Of a stretch of DNA of 64,000 nucleotides, positions 37,718 to 45,636 are shown one piece after another. A model generated the notes under the pieces. The model did not search any database. It saw nothing but the letters and a program-made list of their open reading frames with translations, and was not told where the DNA came from. Every line of letters starts with the position of its first letter. Position 1 is the stretch's first letter. Origin of the DNA: Epibacterium ulvae (lineage in GTDB: Bacteria; Pseudomonadota; Alphaproteobacteria; Rhodobacterales; Rhodobacteraceae); contig NZ_FMWG01000002.1 of assembly GCF_900102795.1 (NCBI RefSeq), forward strand, positions 310,001-374,000, in the 5' to 3' direction. Position numbers and translations under genes: made by a program.

Positions 37718-38110
37718 ATGTGCTTGAAAGATGCTGCAACGGCTGTGCGTGAAAATGCGCACGCCCCGTATTCCAAATTTAAGGTTGGGGCGGCGGTCCG
37801 CTCTGCGTCTGGTGTGGTTTATGCGGGCTGCAATGTTGAAAATGCATCCTTTCCAGAAGGCACCTGTGCGGAAGCCGGCGCAATCGCGGCCATGGTCGCT
37901 GCAGGTGAAACAGAATTGACTGAGGTCTACGTCATTGCTGATTGCCCTGAACCGATCCCGCCCTGTGGCGGATGCCGCCAGCGATTAAAAGAATTCGGTG
38001 CAAGTGATGTTCCTGTCACAATGGCGACGATTGCAGGAAAAGAGCGGTCTTCTACAATTGGGGAATTGTTACCGGGCAGCTTTGACGCTGATTTTTTTGA
38101 GCAGGGTTAA
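37718..38110 (+). CDS. cdd: Cytidine deaminase
   Basis: Deaminates cytidine and deoxycytidine to uridine forms. The 130-residue tetrameric type has the zinc motif FPEGTCAEAGAI (Cys ligand with the catalytic Glu) and PPCGGCRQRL with the other two Cys, and APYSKFKVGAAV near the N-terminus. It is the first gene of a rightward nucleoside-salvage unit; deoA starts four bases after its stop. An out-of-frame ATG five bases before the start gives only a five-codon frame. Confidence 0.95.
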   Translation: MCLKDAATAVRENAHAPYSKFKVGAAVRSASGVVYAGCNVENASFPEGTCAEAGAIAAMVAAGETELTEVYVIADCPEPIPPCGGCRQRLKEFGASDVPVTMATIAGKERSSTIGELLPGSFDADFFEQG

Positions 38111-38113
38111 GGT

Positions 38114-39421
38114 ATGGACGCACGCGCCATTATTGCTGGGTTGCGTCAGGGGGAACAGCCTGATGCGGAGCAGTTGAACTGGTTTGCACAGGGGCTGGCA
38201 GATGGTCGTGTCAGTGATGCACAAGCCGGTGCATTTGCGATGGCGGTTTGCCTACAAGGGTTGAAGACTGACGCACGTAGCTTGCTGACACGTGCGATGC
38301 GGGACACAGGTGATGTGCTCACTTGGGGTGAGTTAGACGGCCCTGTGCTGGACAAACATTCAACCGGCGGTGTCGGGGATTGTGTTTCTTTGCTTCTTGC
38401 ACCTGCCTTAGCGGAATGCGGGGCTTATGTGCCGATGATTTCTGGCCGTGGGCTTGGCCACACTGGCGGCACATTGGACAAACTGGAGGCCATTCCGGGG
38501 GTGTCCACACAAGTTGACGAAGCACGCTTGAGGCGCATTTTGCAGGATGTTGGCTGTGCTATCGTCGGTGCGACCTCACAGATTGCACCCGCCGACAAGC
38601 GGCTTTATGCGATCCGAGATGTGACGGGAACTGTCGAAAGCATTGATCTGATCACGGCTTCTATTTTGTCCAAGAAACTGGCGGCGAGCCCAGATGTTCT
38701 TGTGCTGGATGTCAAGGTTGGCTCGGGTGCGTTTATGAAATCCCTTTCAGATGCGCGTGCTCTTGCAAAATCATTGGCAGACACGGCGAATGCAGCTGGA
38801 TGCAAAACATCTGCTTTCATTTCTGATATGTCGCAGCCTCTTGCTGCGTCCTTAGGCAATGCGTTGGAAGTGCGCGAAGTGATGCAGGCGCTTACATCAG
38901 GCCAAGACAACCGCCTGGTTGAGATCACATGTGCGCTTGGCGGCGCGCTGCTCGCAGATGGGGGGCTTGCAGAAAATTCAAATGCGGGTGCCGCTCAAAT
39001 TGCGGCTGCCATTCGTGATGGACGGGCAGCGGAGCGGTTTGCACGTATGATCGCGGCTTTGGGTGGCCCTGCTGATTTTTTGCAGCGATGGGAAGGCATC
39101 TTGCCGGTCGCACCGGTGCAACAAGCTGTTTTCGCAGGTGAAACCGGGTATATCGCTTCGATTGATGGGGAGGCGCTTGGCCTTGCTGTGGTCAGCCTTG
39201 GCGGTGGACGACAGGTTGAAGAGGATCACATTGATCCAAGTGTTGGCCTATCTGGCCTTTTACCCCTTGGCGCTGTTGTTACACCAGAAGTGCCGCTTGC
39301 GGTGGTGCATGCTGCAGATACTGTGTCGGCAGAGGCTGCGGCACTGGCGGTTCGTCGCGCGTTGACGATCGGTGCGCAGCCACCGGTGCTCGCTCCTTTG
39401 GTACATGAAAGGATTGCCTGA
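38114..39421 (+). CDS. deoA: Thymidine phosphorylase
   Basis: Splits thymidine to thymine and deoxyribose-1-phosphate. The 435-residue protein has the family signature LDKHSTGGVGDCVSLLLAP for phosphate binding and MISGRGLGHTGGTLDKLEA. The C-terminal alpha/beta domain is complete. Its TGA overlaps the deoB ATG by one base (TGATG), and cdd ends just before it, so cdd-deoA-deoB form one translationally linked unit. The product is passed to DeoB. Confidence 0.95.
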   Translation: MDARAIIAGLRQGEQPDAEQLNWFAQGLADGRVSDAQAGAFAMAVCLQGLKTDARSLLTRAMRDTGDVLTWGELDGPVLDKHSTGGVGDCVSLLLAPALAECGAYVPMISGRGLGHTGGTLDKLEAIPGVSTQVDEARLRRILQDVGCAIVGATSQIAPADKRLYAIRDVTGTVESIDLITASILSKKLAASPDVLVLDVKVGSGAFMKSLSDARALAKSLADTANAAGCKTSAFISDMSQPLAASLGNALEVREVMQALTSGQDNRLVEITCALGGALLADGGLAENSNAGAAQIAAAIRDGRAAERFARMIAALGGPADFLQRWEGILPVAPVQQAVFAGETGYIASIDGEALGLAVVSLGGGRQVEEDHIDPSVGLSGLLPLGAVVTPEVPLAVVHAADTVSAEAAALAVRRALTIGAQPPVLAPLVHERIA

Positions 39422-40632
39422 TGGCACGTGCGTTTCTGGTGGTGATGGATTCCGTTGGAATTGGGGGGGCGCGTGATGCGGCGTCTTATTTCAATGGGGA
39501 CCTGCCAGATATCGGAGCCAATACTCTGGCCCATATCGCGCAGGCCTGTGCCGCGGGACAGGCCGAAGACGGGCGCAGTGGGCCGCTTTATCTGCCACAT
39601 ATGGAGCGTTTAGGCCTTGGCGCTGCGATGCGGCTGGCATCATCGGTTCCATTTCCAGGGTTTGTCGCCGAACCCGTCGGCCTGTGGGGCGCTGCAAACG
39701 AGGTCAGTCCGGGCAAGGACACGCCGACAGGGCATTGGGAACTGGCGGGCTTGCCAGTTCCTTGGCAGTGGCATTTTTTCCCAGAGACCGTGCCAGCATT
39801 CACAGCTGATCTTGTTGAATACGTAGCGACAATGGCTGGGGGGGATGGGATTCTTGGCAATTGTCATGCTTCGGGCACGGCCATTATTGCCAAACACGGT
39901 GCAGAGCATATGCGAACCGGAAAGCCAATTTGTTATACGTCTGCAGACAGTGTGTTTCAGATTGCGGCACATGAAGAAACCTTTGGCCTGGATCGCCTGT
40001 TAGCGCTCTGTGCGGCGGTTGCGCCGCGCTTGCATGACATGAAGGTCGGACGTGTTATTGCGCGGCCCTTTATTGGCAATGCCAACGCTGGTTTTACCCG
40101 CACCTCCAATCGTCGCGACTATGCGATCAAACCCCCGGCGCCAATCCTGACAAATTGGGTGCAGGACGCTGGGCAAAGGGTGCATGCTATTGGCAAAATT
40201 GGTGATATTTTCACTATGGAAGGCATCGATACTCTCGCCAAAGGACCAGATGCACAGTTGATGAAACACCTGCGTGAAAAGGTCGAAACGGCAGAAGATG
40301 GCAGCCTGACCTTTGCCAATTTTGTTGAATTTGACAGCCTTTATGGGCATCGCCGTGATGTGTCTGGCTATGCCCGCGCGCTAGAATGGTTTGATGTTGA
40401 GATCGGTAAGATCCTTACTGCGTTAAAGCCAGATGATGTGATGATTTTGACGGCAGACCATGGAAATGATCCAACTTGGCCGGGCACAGATCACACACGC
40501 GAACGCGTGCCTGTGCTGATTGCAGGTGCAGGTCAGGGGGGGATCGGGCAGGTGGCGTTTGCTGATGTTGCAGCCAGTATTGCGCAACATTTAGGCGTCA
40601 AAAATCAAGGTAGGGGGCGTAGTTTTCTTTGA
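39421..40632 (+). CDS. deoB: Phosphopentomutase
   Basis: Converts (deoxy)ribose-1-phosphate to the 5-phosphate. The 403-residue metalloenzyme of the alkaline-phosphatase superfamily shows the first metal Asp in VVMDSVGIGGARDA, the phospho-acceptor Thr region KDTPTGHWELAG, and the metal site TADHGNDPTWPGTDHTRE. It is complete and coupled to deoA. No deoC aldolase gene follows; the next gene is upp. Confidence 0.95.
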   Translation: MARAFLVVMDSVGIGGARDAASYFNGDLPDIGANTLAHIAQACAAGQAEDGRSGPLYLPHMERLGLGAAMRLASSVPFPGFVAEPVGLWGAANEVSPGKDTPTGHWELAGLPVPWQWHFFPETVPAFTADLVEYVATMAGGDGILGNCHASGTAIIAKHGAEHMRTGKPICYTSADSVFQIAAHEETFGLDRLLALCAAVAPRLHDMKVGRVIARPFIGNANAGFTRTSNRRDYAIKPPAPILTNWVQDAGQRVHAIGKIGDIFTMEGIDTLAKGPDAQLMKHLREKVETAEDGSLTFANFVEFDSLYGHRRDVSGYARALEWFDVEIGKILTALKPDDVMILTADHGNDPTWPGTDHTRERVPVLIAGAGQGGIGQVAFADVAASIAQHLGVKNQGRGRSFL

Positions 40633-40706
40633 CCTGTTGATCAAATCCGGTTTGCCTCCTAAAGGAAGATTAATTTTCAGATATCCCGACAGACATGAGG
40701 CCCTTC

Positions 40707-41339
40707 ATGAGCGACCATCTTACCGTAGTTGATCATCCGCTGGTTCAGCATAAATTGACCCTGATGCGGGACAAGGGGACGTCGACCTCTGAGTTTCGCC
40801 GACTTTTGCGTGAAATCACCCAGCTTCTGGCCTATGAAATCACCCGCGAGATGGAGCTGACAAGCACAACAATCGACACTCCGATGGAAGAGATGGAAGC
40901 GCCAATCCTTGCCGGGAAGAAACTGGCTCTTGTTTCGATCTTGCGTGCGGGCAACGGAATGCTGGACGGTGTGTTGGAACTGATCCCGTCCGCACGGGTT
41001 GGTTTTGTGGGACTTTATCGGGATGAAGAAACGCTCAAGCCGGTACAATATTACTTTAAGGCCCCTGAAGCGATGGAAGACCGTCTGGTGATCGCGGTTG
41101 ATCCAATGCTTGCCACCGGAAACTCCTCTGCGGCGGCAATTGATCTGCTGAAAGAAGCTGGGGCGACAAATATTCGTTTTCTCTGTTTGTTGGCAGCGCC
41201 CGAAGGAGTGGCCAAGATGAAAGAAGCGCATCCTGATGTGCCGATTGTCACCGCCTCTTTGGATCGGCAGTTGAATGAAAAGGGCTATATCCTCCCCGGG
41301 CTTGGCGATGCCGGGGATCGGATGTTTGGTACCAAGTAA
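40707..41339 (+). CDS. upp: Uracil phosphoribosyltransferase
   Basis: Salvages uracil to UMP with PRPP. The 210-residue protein begins [20 protein letters not shown], the common UPRTase start, with [14 protein letters not shown] and the PRPP loop [17 protein letters not shown]. The C-terminus [14 protein letters not shown] is the conserved uracil-binding end. Of the two ATGs (40695 and 40707) the second has GAGG six bases upstream. It completes the pyrimidine-salvage group, 74 bases after deoB. Confidence 0.95.
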   Translation: MSDHLTVVDHPLVQHKLTLMRDKGTSTSEFRRLLREITQLLAYEITREMELTSTTIDTPMEEMEAPILAGKKLALVSILRAGNGMLDGVLELIPSARVGFVGLYRDEETLKPVQYYFKAPEAMEDRLVIAVDPMLATGNSSAAAIDLLKEAGATNIRFLCLLAAPEGVAKMKEAHPDVPIVTASLDRQLNEKGYILPGLGDAGDRMFGTK

Positions 41340-41477
41340 CAAGGGGTTGGTTTCACCTTCAGATTTTAGGGCACATCCGCAACGGTTTGCCCTACTTTTG
41401 CCACAAATTACCTAGCGTTCCCTTTACTCATAACCACTATTAATGCATTCTTTGCCCATATTTTGTGGGGCACAGGC

Positions 41478-42854
41478 ATGAAAATAACTAGAATTATTGC
41501 GCTTGGCATCGTTGCAGGAACTCTTGGGTGGACAGAAGGCACTGCTCAATCTCTGAGAAATTCGGGACCGCCGGCAGAAATTCCACCAAGCTCATATACA
41601 GGGCGCCAGTATGTAGACAGCCGTGGCTGTGTCTACATTCGTGCGGGAATAGATGGTGCGGTGAACTGGGTGCCGCGTGTTGCACGCAGTCGGCAACAGC
41701 TTTGCGGGTTTGAACCAACACAGATTTCAAGAGCGCAACGCGCCGCGGCGCCCAGTACGTCCAGCCAACCAGAGTTGATCACGCTTCCAGAGGCAGATCG
41801 TCCCGGTGGGCAGGCTGTTGCGGTTCAGTCACCGGCCCCAGCACAGCCAACACGCCGTGCAACAACTCCTGCGGTGCCGCGTCAGTCTGCACCAGTGGTG
41901 CGTCGTCCAGCTGCAACGGCTGTGCCGCAAAAACCACGCAGAACCGCGCCGGCACCTGTGGTGCGTCAGGCACGCCAGCCTCAGCGCAGGGTGCAGCAGC
42001 CAGCGCCGCAAGCCCAACGCCGTGTTCTTCAACCCGCACCGATTGCGCCACGGCCAAGCGCAGCTGCGCCCGCAGCTGGAACCTGCCCCGGTGCATCAGC
42101 AATCAGCCAGCAGTATATCAACAAAACCGGCGTGCGCTGTGGTCCACAGGCACAATCGCCCGTCAGCTATGGTGATGGATCTGGCATTGGACCGCAGTCT
42201 TCGCTGACACCAAATACCCGCGTTTTGCCAACGCATGTCTATCAACAACGGCGGCAGGCCGCTGATGTGACAGTGCCTGCAGGTTACAGAACTGTATGGC
42301 AAGATGATCGTTTGAATCCACGACGTGCTGAAGGCGCGTTTCAGCCAAGCCGCGCAATCGCTGGTCATAGCGCGGCCTATCAGAGCGCTTTTCAGGGACA
42401 AGATCGCTTTAATCCCCAGCGGGGGCGTGGTGGCGCAAATGGCGATTCCGCGATGGCGCGAGTTTGGAAGAGCACCGTTCCCCGCACACTGATACCTGCA
42501 CCTGTTGACAAGCAGATCGTGCGCCGAGTCGTGCCACGAGGTGTGTTTGAGGCAACCCCTGAACCGCTCACTGCCACAAACAGTTTTCATATATCGACAC
42601 GGTCCGCTTCAGAGGCCGTCAAAAGCACGCCCCGGTATATCCGGGCTGCGACCTTTGCGGACGCGCAGGCTGCGAGTGCCGCATTGCAGCGTGTACGCGG
42701 GGCAGGCCTGCCAGCGCGATTGGGGCGTGTGACACGGAATGGGCAGTCCTACAAAGTTGTGCTTGCAGGTCCGTTTCAAAGCAAGGATCGCGCGCAAGAC
42801 GCGTTGAACCGTGTTCGGGGTGCAGGGTTTTCAGGCGCAAGAATGAGCAACTAA
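41478..42854 (+). CDS. SPOR-domain envelope protein
   Basis: A 458-residue exported protein. A signal peptide is at the N-terminus (MKITRIIALGIVAGTLGWTE, cleavage near AQS). A short Cys-containing domain follows (RGCVYIRAGIDGAVNWVPRV), then a long Pro/Gln/Arg/Ala low-complexity region at about residues 100-200. A C-terminal SPOR domain (RYIRAATFADAQAASAAL and YKVVLAGPFQSKDRAQDALN) binds denuded septal peptidoglycan. A role at the division site or in cell-wall maintenance is likely. The upstream frame starts at a TTG, but the ATG at 41478 gives the proper signal peptide. Confidence 0.85.
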   Translation: MKITRIIALGIVAGTLGWTEGTAQSLRNSGPPAEIPPSSYTGRQYVDSRGCVYIRAGIDGAVNWVPRVARSRQQLCGFEPTQISRAQRAAAPSTSSQPELITLPEADRPGGQAVAVQSPAPAQPTRRATTPAVPRQSAPVVRRPAATAVPQKPRRTAPAPVVRQARQPQRRVQQPAPQAQRRVLQPAPIAPRPSAAAPAAGTCPGASAISQQYINKTGVRCGPQAQSPVSYGDGSGIGPQSSLTPNTRVLPTHVYQQRRQAADVTVPAGYRTVWQDDRLNPRRAEGAFQPSRAIAGHSAAYQSAFQGQDRFNPQRGRGGANGDSAMARVWKSTVPRTLIPAPVDKQIVRRVVPRGVFEATPEPLTATNSFHISTRSASEAVKSTPRYIRAATFADAQAASAALQRVRGAGLPARLGRVTRNGQSYKVVLAGPFQSKDRAQDALNRVRGAGFSGARMSN

Positions 42855-42887
42855 GCCGGTCTTACGCCGAATATTTCATCTATTAAT

Positions 42888-42914
42888 AAGGTCGGCTGCG
42901 AGAGCACCGGCCTT
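42888..42914. terminator. Weak hairpin between SPOR gene and convergent gene
   Basis: AAGGTCGG (42888-42895) pairs with CCGGCCTT (42907-42914) through one G-U pair. It lies between two convergent genes, with AT-rich flanks on both sides. Confidence 0.45.
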
Positions 42915-42944
42915 ATCTTATTGAGATATATATGCTTGTGTGGA

Positions 42945-43955
42945 CTAACCGCAGATGTTTTGGAGCGCGACCCATTGTTGATCCGTGAGGACCGGCTGCG
43001 TCTCTTGATGGGTCATTGGGTCAAATTCGATCAGGCCAAGCGTGGTCTCGCCAGTTTTGTCAATTGCATAGGCATAGGGAGACGAGGCGATATTTGTTTC
43101 GACAAAGGCAGCCAATAGGCGGTCTTCGTCTACTGTTGGGCGGCGTTGCGCGACTTTGGCTTCGGCATAGGCGTCTAGCGTTGCCTCATTCAATGTGCCA
43201 GTTGTCAAAAGCTGTACAGACGCTTTCAGCCCACTTGCTTTTAGCAGGGCGTAAAGCGGGTCTTGTGCCTCAGCCCTGATCCGTTCCGCCAATATCGCGC
43301 CAGCGGCCACATCCGGATCTTCATGATCTTCGATGAAGCTGCGATTGAGCAGGATCAGACCGCCTGGCAGCGCAAGGCTTGTCGTGACGCCTTCCCGAAC
43401 AATCAAAAGCTGCTCAACGCCAGTGCGTTGTGCGATCCTGGCGAGAAGGGGGGCAGATCCGCTGGCGCGACAGGTCTGTCCGCTTAACCGTTCTATACGT
43501 TTTAAAAGCGATTGCCCGATGGCCTTTCTGTTGACCTCTGGCACCACGCGCGTGGCGTGGGATTGCAACGCATTGGGCCCCCAAATTACCAATCCTGCAA
43601 GTGTTGCTGCAAGTGTCCCCCAGATGCCAAGGCTGCGAAGCCGCCCGGGGCGGGGGCGGGCACGATCCAGTGCGCCGCGTAGCTTGTCGATTGCTTCCAG
43701 CATGGTGGTTTCATTTGCGGCCAATTCAAGTGTTTCATCTTGATCGCCATCTGGGTAAAATACAGCAGGAACCGCGCCGGGGTTTTTTCGCACAATGGCC
43801 GCGAGTGACCAATGTGCCAAAGGACGATCCTGCAGATCCGTAATCGTCAGGGTCGCTTCCCCTAAGGAAACGATCACATCGCGGCGTTGCGCGTTTGCTC
43901 CATTGCGCCACAGGCCTGCAGCCTCAAGACGTTGGAATTCTTTTAGTGCGGTCAT
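42945..43955 (-). CDS. Membrane protein with M48-like C-terminal region lacking HExxH
   Basis: A 336-residue protein with no name I can assign firmly. An N-terminal soluble part (RRDVIVSLGEATLTITDLQD) is followed by one membrane segment at about residues 105-125 (LGIWGTLAATLAGLVIWGP). The periplasmic part includes GVTTSLALPGGLILLNRSFI, which looks like the strand before the helix of M48 peptidases. At the HExxH position it has DVAAGAILAERIRAE, so no zinc site. It is probably a non-catalytic relative. I chose the ATG at 43955; an upstream GTG adds seven residues. Confidence 0.6.
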   Translation of the reverse strand: MTALKEFQRLEAAGLWRNGANAQRRDVIVSLGEATLTITDLQDRPLAHWSLAAIVRKNPGAVPAVFYPDGDQDETLELAANETTMLEAIDKLRGALDRARPRPGRLRSLGIWGTLAATLAGLVIWGPNALQSHATRVVPEVNRKAIGQSLLKRIERLSGQTCRASGSAPLLARIAQRTGVEQLLIVREGVTTSLALPGGLILLNRSFIEDHEDPDVAAGAILAERIRAEAQDPLYALLKASGLKASVQLLTTGTLNEATLDAYAEAKVAQRRPTVDEDRLLAAFVETNIASSPYAYAIDKTGETTLGLIEFDPMTHQETQPVLTDQQWVALQNICG

Positions 43956-44143
43956 ATGTGACGCCTGCTCAACCACATCGTTCTTTTTTGTAGAGTAGCG
44001 CTATTCAACCACCGCGGTAAACCTATTTGCGTCTTTGTACTTGAGTAGAAATGTTAAAAATAAGCCTGTCTGTCTAAACCGATGGCCACAACCTGCATTA
44101 TTCCAGACTTTTGTTCATAGTCGGAAGAGCTTAGTCTGTGGTC

Positions 44144-44812
44144 ATGATCCTGTCTACTGGCCGCTCTTATCTGTTTATCCATATTCCCAAAACCGGTGGG
44201 ACAGCGATGTCTCTGGCTTTAGAGGCGCGGGCTATGGCGGATGACCTAATGCTGGGGGATACGCCAAAGGCGAAAAAGCGCCGCAGACGCTTACAGGATC
44301 GTAAAACTGCAGGACGTCTTTGGAAACATTCCGCTCTGACGGACCTTGAAGGTTTGCTACCACAAGACGTGATGCGGAGTTTGTTTACATTTACTATGGT
44401 GCGCAACCCGTGGGACCGAGCGCTAAGCTATTACAGTTGGCTGCGATCACAGCGATTTGATCATCCTGCTGTCGTCTTGGCGCAGGGATACAGCTTTGAA
44501 GATTTTATCTGTCACCCTCAAACAATGCAGAGCTTTCGACGCTCCCCGGCGCGCTCTTATGTTTTGAATACGGATGGTGAAGAGAGATGTAACTTGTTCA
44601 TAAGGCTGGAGCATTTCAAAGAAGATGCGCAGCCTCTGTTCACGCATCTTGGATTTTCGTTTGATCTGCAAAAAGCCAATGAAAGTCAGCGTGAGCGGGA
44701 CTGGCGTCTGTCTTACAGCGATAAATCTGCTGAAATAGTGGCCCAGTGCTGCGCAGAGGATATTGAGCGATTTGAATACTCTTTTAACGATTTCGACTTA
44801 CCAAAGACCTAA
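44144..44812 (+). CDS. Sulfotransferase family protein
   Basis: A 222-residue PAPS-dependent sulfotransferase of the type 2/NodH-like class. The 5'-phosphosulfate-binding loop is YLFIHIPKTGGTAMSLAL. The 3'-phosphate region is FTMVRNPWDRALSYYSW, with the conserved Arg, and IRLEHFKEDAQPLFTHLGF follows. These enzymes usually sulfate carbohydrates. The start is the ATG at 44144, two codons after a GTG. A Hint-domain gene follows at 47 bases; no glycosyltransferases are near, so the acceptor is unknown. Confidence 0.82.
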   Translation: MILSTGRSYLFIHIPKTGGTAMSLALEARAMADDLMLGDTPKAKKRRRRLQDRKTAGRLWKHSALTDLEGLLPQDVMRSLFTFTMVRNPWDRALSYYSWLRSQRFDHPAVVLAQGYSFEDFICHPQTMQSFRRSPARSYVLNTDGEERCNLFIRLEHFKEDAQPLFTHLGFSFDLQKANESQRERDWRLSYSDKSAEIVAQCCAEDIERFEYSFNDFDLPKT

Positions 44813-44859
44813 CAGACGGCATTCGGGCCGACGTGGTTTTAGTCTAGGAAGGACGACGC

Positions 44860-45549
44860 ATGTTAGAGTGGCTGATTAAAGGAAATGCGCGCGGTGGGTT
44901 TAATTCACTGGGTGGCGCGTTGAATGCAGTTGCGACTGGACAGGGCGGTTTGGTGGCCGGAACACGTGTTGCCTCCAACTTGGGGTGGCGTTCAGTGGAA
45001 GCTCTGGAAGTGGGCGACGAGGTTTTGACGTTTGACAACGGCATGCAGCCCATTATCGAGATGCATCGCGAAACTTTTATCTGGGATGGTGGGGCTTTGT
45101 TGACCCAGCAGGTGCCAGTCTACGTGCCTGCGGATGCTTTGCACAATCGCGCGCCTGTCTGGATGATGCCGGATCAAGGGGTTCTGATTGAAAGCGATCT
45201 GATTGAAACGCTTTTTAATGATCCATTTGCAATTGTGCCTGCAAGCGCACTGGTGGGGTATCGCGGGATTGACCGGGTCAAGCCAGGTCATCGAATGGAA
45301 GTTATCTTACCACTCTTTGCTGAAGATCAGGCAATTTATCTTGAAGCGGGGACTCTCGGCTTTAGTCCGGCCAAACGGAATTTGCTGACCTATGGTCTTT
45401 CTGCACAGGATAGTTTGTATCGTGTTCTCTCGGTTGAAGATGCCCGGACTGTGGTGAAGGATCTCATCAGCAAGGATGAGATCACGGCTGCTGCATTGCT
45501 GTCGACTGGTGCCCAAACCAGCCCCTATACGCCAACAGAATTACGCTAA
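44860..45549 (+). CDS. Hint-domain protein without the usual catalytic Cys
   Basis: A 229-residue protein with a Hint (hedgehog/intein) domain of the kind abundant in Rhodobacteraceae. The block GLVAGTRVASNLGWRSVEAL followed by EVGDEVLTFDNG matches the Hint start, and VWMMPDQGVLIESDLIETLF is the later block. The Cys that normally precedes the GT by four residues is Gly here, so autoprocessing is doubtful. In this family Hint domains are often at the C-terminus of secreted proteins; here it stands nearly alone. AGGAAGGA lies upstream of the ATG. Confidence 0.75.
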   Translation: MLEWLIKGNARGGFNSLGGALNAVATGQGGLVAGTRVASNLGWRSVEALEVGDEVLTFDNGMQPIIEMHRETFIWDGGALLTQQVPVYVPADALHNRAPVWMMPDQGVLIESDLIETLFNDPFAIVPASALVGYRGIDRVKPGHRMEVILPLFAEDQAIYLEAGTLGFSPAKRNLLTYGLSAQDSLYRVLSVEDARTVVKDLISKDEITAAALLSTGAQTSPYTPTELR

Positions 45550-45606
45550 AACAGAAGCGGGTGTCATCAAAACGCCCGCAATGGCAAGACCCGAGCAGTC
45601 AGGTCA

Positions 45607-45630
45607 ACGGGCAGGGATTACCCTGCCCGT
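45607..45630. terminator. Hairpin between Hint-domain gene and fadJ
   Basis: A perfect 10-bp stem ACGGGCAGGG / CCCTGCCCGT with loop ATTA lies 6 bases past the fadJ stop and 57 bases past the Hint-gene stop. There is no strong T run; it probably ends both convergent messages. Confidence 0.65.
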
Positions 45631-45636
45631 AAGTTA

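Noticed and set aside
40637-40646. TTGATCAAAT before upp as a member of the TTTGATCAA operator set
   Set aside because: Unrelated gene function and only the short core matches; kept as a warning against over-reading the motif.
40677-41342. Minus-strand frame of 221 codons covering upp
   Set aside because: It is opposite a well-recognised enzyme gene and lacks any family resemblance.
41770-42100. Repetitive tract resembling a tandem repeat array
   Set aside because: It is the Pro/Gln/Arg/Ala-rich low-complexity linker of the SPOR-domain protein, in frame and without regular units; not CRISPR or intergenic repeat.
45249-45549. Intein-type C-terminal splice junction in the Hint protein
   Set aside because: No terminal His-Asn and no C-terminal extein follow; the protein is not an intein.
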